Assembly (NCBI GenBank): GCA_963678705.1 | Contig: OY783203.1 | Span: 38,068,347-38,132,346 of the forward strand | Direction: 5' to 3' | Length of the DNA: 64,000 nt | Source: Panorpa germanica | Lineage: Eukaryota > Arthropoda > Insecta > Mecoptera > Panorpidae | In this document: piece by piece, positions 60,576 through 64,000 of the stretch | How positions within the stretch are numbered: the stretch's first letter is position 1 | Layout of the letters: each line of letters starts with the position of its first letter | Notes under the pieces: model-generated | What the model was told of the DNA's origin: nothing | What the model saw: the letters and a program-made list of their open reading frames with translations, nothing else | Databases searched by the model: none | Translations under genes and position numbers: made by a program

Positions 60576-61278
60576 TACGAGGCGTGTTTTTTAAGTAAGT
60601 ACCGTTTTGGAATTAAAAAAAGACGTGCAAAGATATCGCAATAATTTTATTTTTACATGAAAGCCTGTACCTTAATCTACTTTTCTACATAATTTCCGTG
60701 AATATTGAGGCACTTGTCATAACGTGGCACCAGTTTTTGAATACCCTCCTCATAAAATTCTGCCGCCTGACTTGTCACAATGCGATACAAAACACTACGA
60801 GAATATTGAGGAAACCAGTCGCACATTGATGAAATTGTAAAGCGTCTGTTTTCTCTCACCTTTTCTTCCACTTTCTGCACAAAATCTTCATTAAAGACCG
60901 AAGGACGCCCACTCCGTTCTTCATCATGCCCATTTGTGCGGCCATCTTTAAATGCTCTCACCCATTTCCTTACCATTCCATCACTCATAATGTTTTGTCC
61001 GTAAACTTCATAGATCTCACGATGAATATCGATCGGTTTTACGCCTTTAGCACTAAGAAATCGTATAACAGCCCGTACTTCACAATCGGCGGGACTCACG
61101 ATTGTCGGAGGCATCTTAAACACTCAGTAAACAACGTATACAATGAAGAATCAGACTGTAATGGCGTCAGTGCGTAGAAAAGAGATGTAGGTAACCAGCG
61201 CGCATGCGCGGAACGCCGACCGTAGCGCTGCAAAGGCGGAAACGCAAAACGGTACTTACCTAAAATACATGCCTCGTA
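60576..61278 (-). mobile_element. Internally deleted mariner with both terminal inverted repeats
   Basis: The ends are inverted repeats of about 32 bp beginning TACGAGGC; the left continues GTGTTTTTTAAGTAAGTACC and the right is its slightly diverged complement. A TA target duplication lies outside at 60574-60575 and 61279-61280. Total length is 703 bp against about 1.3 kb for a complete mariner. The interior keeps both ends of the transposase gene and has lost the middle, so the element could move only if a full-length relative supplied transposase. Confidence 0.92.
60677..61114 (-). CDS. In-frame deletion derivative of mariner transposase (DNA-binding domain plus C-terminus)
   Basis: From the ATG at 61114 the frame reads MPPTIVSPADCEVRAVIRFL, a paired helix-turn-helix region (GQNIMSDGMVRKWVRAFKDG, ERSGRPSV), the second helix-turn-helix (RRFTISSMCDWFPQYSRSVL), then jumps at about 60770 to the extreme C-terminus (AAEFYEEGIQKLVPRYDKCL). 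About 200 residues, including the whole DD34D catalytic triad, are missing, yet the frame stays open for 145 codons. A protein from this ORF could bind the terminal repeats but not cut them. In the family such products can act as inhibitors; that is inference here. A GTG three codons upstream is in frame but the ATG matches the family start. Confidence 0.9.
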   Translation of the reverse strand: MPPTIVSPADCEVRAVIRFLSAKGVKPIDIHREIYEVYGQNIMSDGMVRKWVRAFKDGRTNGHDEERSGRPSVFNEDFVQKVEEKVRENRRFTISSMCDWFPQYSRSVLYRIVTSQAAEFYEEGIQKLVPRYDKCLNIHGNYVEK

Positions 61279-61492
61279 TAATACGTTATATAATTTTTTT
61301 TTTATAATAGCTTATAAAAATAATCTGTAAGAATTATTAAACGATCAAGCGCACATTCTTTGCAATAATTTTTAAGTTATATATTCTGTAACATGCAATG
61401 TTTTATTATTTTATAGGTTGTTAGGAAGGTAAAGCAACATTCTCGTTGGTAATGAATTCAATCCTAATGTTTCTCTTCATCTGGTGAACAAT

Positions 61493-61605
61493 GGGCTTGT
61501 AAACCATGTCCTAATTTTTATAAAAGTGTACTATATATTGATAAAGTTAGCTACCATAACCTCTAATGTCCAATTATTTTCTAATAACTCTTTATATTTT
61601 AGGAT
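61493..61605 (+). mobile_element. Partial GGGCTTGTGTCC-family element
   Basis: Left end GGGCTTGTAAACCATGTCC followed by about 95 bases collinear with the full-length copy (CTATATATTGATAAAGT, then CCAATTATTTTCTAATAACTC); it breaks off after TTTTAGGA. Confidence 0.7.
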
Positions 61606-61782
61606 CTAAAAACGGCCCCTAAAATAATTAGTCCAGAAACCCATTCTTACTCCTTCAGGCCGTTTACGGCGGGTTTGCATTTGCGTGTTCGATTAATCGA
61701 TATAAAAAAAGCATATTTTCGATAATGTTTTTTGACGACACAGTTAATATATAATTATTTCTATAATTACTACATGATAAAC

Positions 61783-62113
61783 TAGATTAGTAAAAACTAC
61801 TTCTAACTAGATTAGTAAAAACTAGTTTAAACTAGTTTAATCAAAATCTAGTTTTAACTAGAAAATTAAAAAATCTAGTTTTAACTAGATAAGTAAAAAT
61901 ATAGTTTTAACTAGATTAGTAAAAATTTAGGGTTAACTAGATACTATTAAAAACTGGTTATAACTAAATTAGTAAAAACTAGTTATAACTAGATTAGTAA
62001 AAACTGGTTTTAACTATTTAGTAAAAATCTGGTTTTCACTAGAAATTAGTAAATACTAGTTTTAACTAGATTAGTAAAAACTAGTTCTAACTGGTAAAAA
62101 CTAAACAAGTGAA
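61783..62113. repeat. Tandem array of an ACTAGTTTTAACTAG-type unit
   Basis: About 14 imperfect copies of a 21-25 base unit, consensus near AGTAAAAACTAGTTTTAACT. The unit is close to palindromic because of ACTAGTTTTAACTAGT. It is followed by sequence (ATTTTCAATTTGCAATGTAA) matching 49140-49185 of the CTAG-ended element, so this is probably a related element whose ends I could not define. Confidence 0.8.
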
Positions 62114-64000
62114 AACGCGTTTTAACTGTAACATGTATATTTTCAATTTGCAATGTAATTTACATTTTGTATATCAGTAGTAAATTCTAATAATAAATAT
62201 CTAAAATTTACTACTGATCTAAAATGAATATCATTTAAAACTAGTTGTAACTTGATGTTCGTTAAAATGATGCTTTAAACATTTTCATTATTGGATCAAT
62301 TGAATCATTTCCCCCAAACAAGTTTTTCTGCCTGCGTGTGTTCAATGTTAAAATCAGTTTTACCCAAAATTGAAATATCAGTAAATTCAAGTGATAACTA
62401 GGAAATTCTTGCTGTAATAAAGTTATTCTGTAAAAACTAGTAAAATAGTAAAACTAGTAAAAATTATTATGAATTTATTACACAATTGTGTTCTTTAACT
62501 TCTTTATATGTAGTCATAATTCTTCTTTTTTTTATTTTTGGCGCGCTTTGCTTACCGGTACCCATTTGACTGGTATTATACTCCTTTTTATTACATATAA
62601 TGATTTTATATTGCTTTTTAATAATAAAGTGCATTGCACCAGAATAGCGAGGACTGCGTCCTCCATAACAACTTGCTTCATGATTATAAATGAGATTAAC
62701 TTTGATAACATAATTTGTCAGGCATCATCAGCAATTTAATCTGTAAAGTTGACCCGGACATATAATCACTCATTTACTATGACCTTTAGAAAGTACAGCG
62801 AGTTTGTCACCACGTTGTACTCTGTATAGAGTATGCTTTAGTTACTAGACTCTTGTACAAGAGCGCTGTCTAAATGAAGTTGATTACCCCAAAATGTTTA
62901 CACATATAAATATCATATTCTGTAATTATCAATGGAATTTTCTTTTTGAAACTAATTATAATTAACTAATATTAATTATTATTTCATAACTTTTGTATTT
63001 TCATCAATAAAAACTTATTTTGTGCCGAATAATCACCGTTCCGTTTATTATGACATGCCTGAATCCGTAAAATATTCCCCACTTTCAGGTGCACAAATAA
63101 TTCAACTTTTTGGAGCCCACGCGAAAGACATTACATTCTTTTGAAAGCTTATAGTCTAAGATAAAAAAGTCTAAAACCGTTTTTCTTAATATTTGTTTGT
63201 TCTAAAGTTATGAATTCCGCGCTTTTCACTATTTGTGAATTTTTATTAACAACGGTTTTAAACTTTGGACTTTGACAACTTCTGGACCCTGTTGTAAACA
63301 CTTCAAGAAGTAATCCAGAATTTTTTCAGATTCTTTGAAAGCTTAGAAAACTCTAAAAACTCAACTGTTCCCTCAAAGACCCAGTGTACACACCATCACA
63401 TGGAGGGTTAAGCAAATTGTGCCGCTAATACCACGTTTTCTAGAATCAGCATATTATACAAAATTATAACGCATTTATATCTAATTACCTTATTAATATA
63501 AACATTAATTAATCATTAAGTAAATTATCACCTACTAATACTCGTATATATTATATGAAAACTGGATAGCTGTGCAGTCGCTATCAACAGTGTTATCAGT
63601 CATTTTTACAGTATAACCTGCTTGCGATAATATTTGAGAGATACAAGATATAAATTATTGTATGATAGAAAGAGACAGATGGTGTAGTTAATTATAGAAT
63701 TGAAAAGTTTACTTATTTTTGATGATGTTACTCTAAAATCATAACAAAAAGGTATATTACACATTACACGTGATTTGAGCATGCTGTGAACATGACAACT
63801 AAGATGGCAAAATATAATACGTATAATGATTCCCATTTATTAAGAATTGCTGAAAATAAATTACGTTTTGAAAGTAGTGCTCCCATCGTCTTACATTACT
63901 GTCATATTTGTTGTAAATGTTGCCTCACTACTAGTGTAACATTATTATAAAAATATATACAAAATGAAACATTTAACAATAATTGAATCATCACTGTTGT
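62114..64000. other. AT-rich right end, no gene seen
   Basis: The first 350 bases probably belong to the tandem-array element. TTCTTTGAAAGCTTA occurs twice at 63130-63350 (once as TTTTGAAAGCTTA), perhaps an old repeat. No gene supported. Confidence 0.45.

Overview
The window is AT-rich nuclear DNA of an animal, most likely an insect. Coding exons are sparse and separated by long AT-rich spacers. The introns that can be read use GT-AG, two genes are animal-specific in form (an ether-a-go-go-related potassium channel exon and a cytosolic Cu/Zn superoxide dismutase), and the repeats are those usual in insects: R1- and jockey-type LINEs, mariner and hAT transposons, a tRNA-derived SINE and many small inverted-repeat elements. 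The species cannot be named from this sequence. Nothing bacterial is present: no operons, ribosome-binding sites or CRISPR array.

Genes. Four loci are supported. (1) On the minus strand at 17796-17871 lies the first coding exon of an Erg/seizure-type (KCNH2-like) potassium channel, too short to stand out as an ORF; its other exons were not found, so intron 1 probably runs off the left edge. (2) An intact 243-codon minus-strand ORF at 31776-32507 encodes an unrecognised protein with two predicted membrane segments. (3) An intact 302-codon minus-strand ORF at 53315-54223 encodes an acidic, serine-rich, probably disordered protein with a basic C-terminus. (4) A complete three-exon Cu/Zn superoxide dismutase gene on the plus strand (exons 56741-56806, 56877-56927, 57681-58025) gives a 153-residue protein with every metal ligand present. 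A 141-codon plus-strand ORF at 52259-52684 and two candidate short exons (24966-25009 minus, 19915-19962 plus) are weaker.

Repeats, left to right. 1-5000: GC-rich minirepeat, long interspersed repeat, SINE copies. 5009-5381 and 13375-13665: a TTAAGCC-ended inverted-repeat element. 6282-7552: a young 5'-truncated R1-clade LINE inserted in a SINE with a perfect 17-bp target duplication. 8410-8900, 29015-29160, 54766-55028 and 60576-61278: mariner remnants, the last an in-frame deletion derivative with both terminal repeats. 11203-11590: jockey-type LINE fragment. 21583-22221: a full-length inverted-repeat element; two halves of the same family bracket exon 3 of the superoxide dismutase gene. 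22773-23650 and 42031-43047: hAT elements with 8-bp target duplications. 25250-25965: a 146-bp tandem satellite. 35993-36266, 45908-46082, 47783-48120 and 56017-56174: foldback elements. 48697-49813 and about 61783-62470: related elements with short tandem arrays; the first has a hairpin plus CTAG at both ends, as in Helitron or HINE termini.

The protein-coding genes do not form a functional unit. The organisation is ordinary for a repeat-rich insect genome: isolated genes in old and recent transposon debris. The most unusual arrangement is the split inverted-repeat element around the last superoxide dismutase exon.
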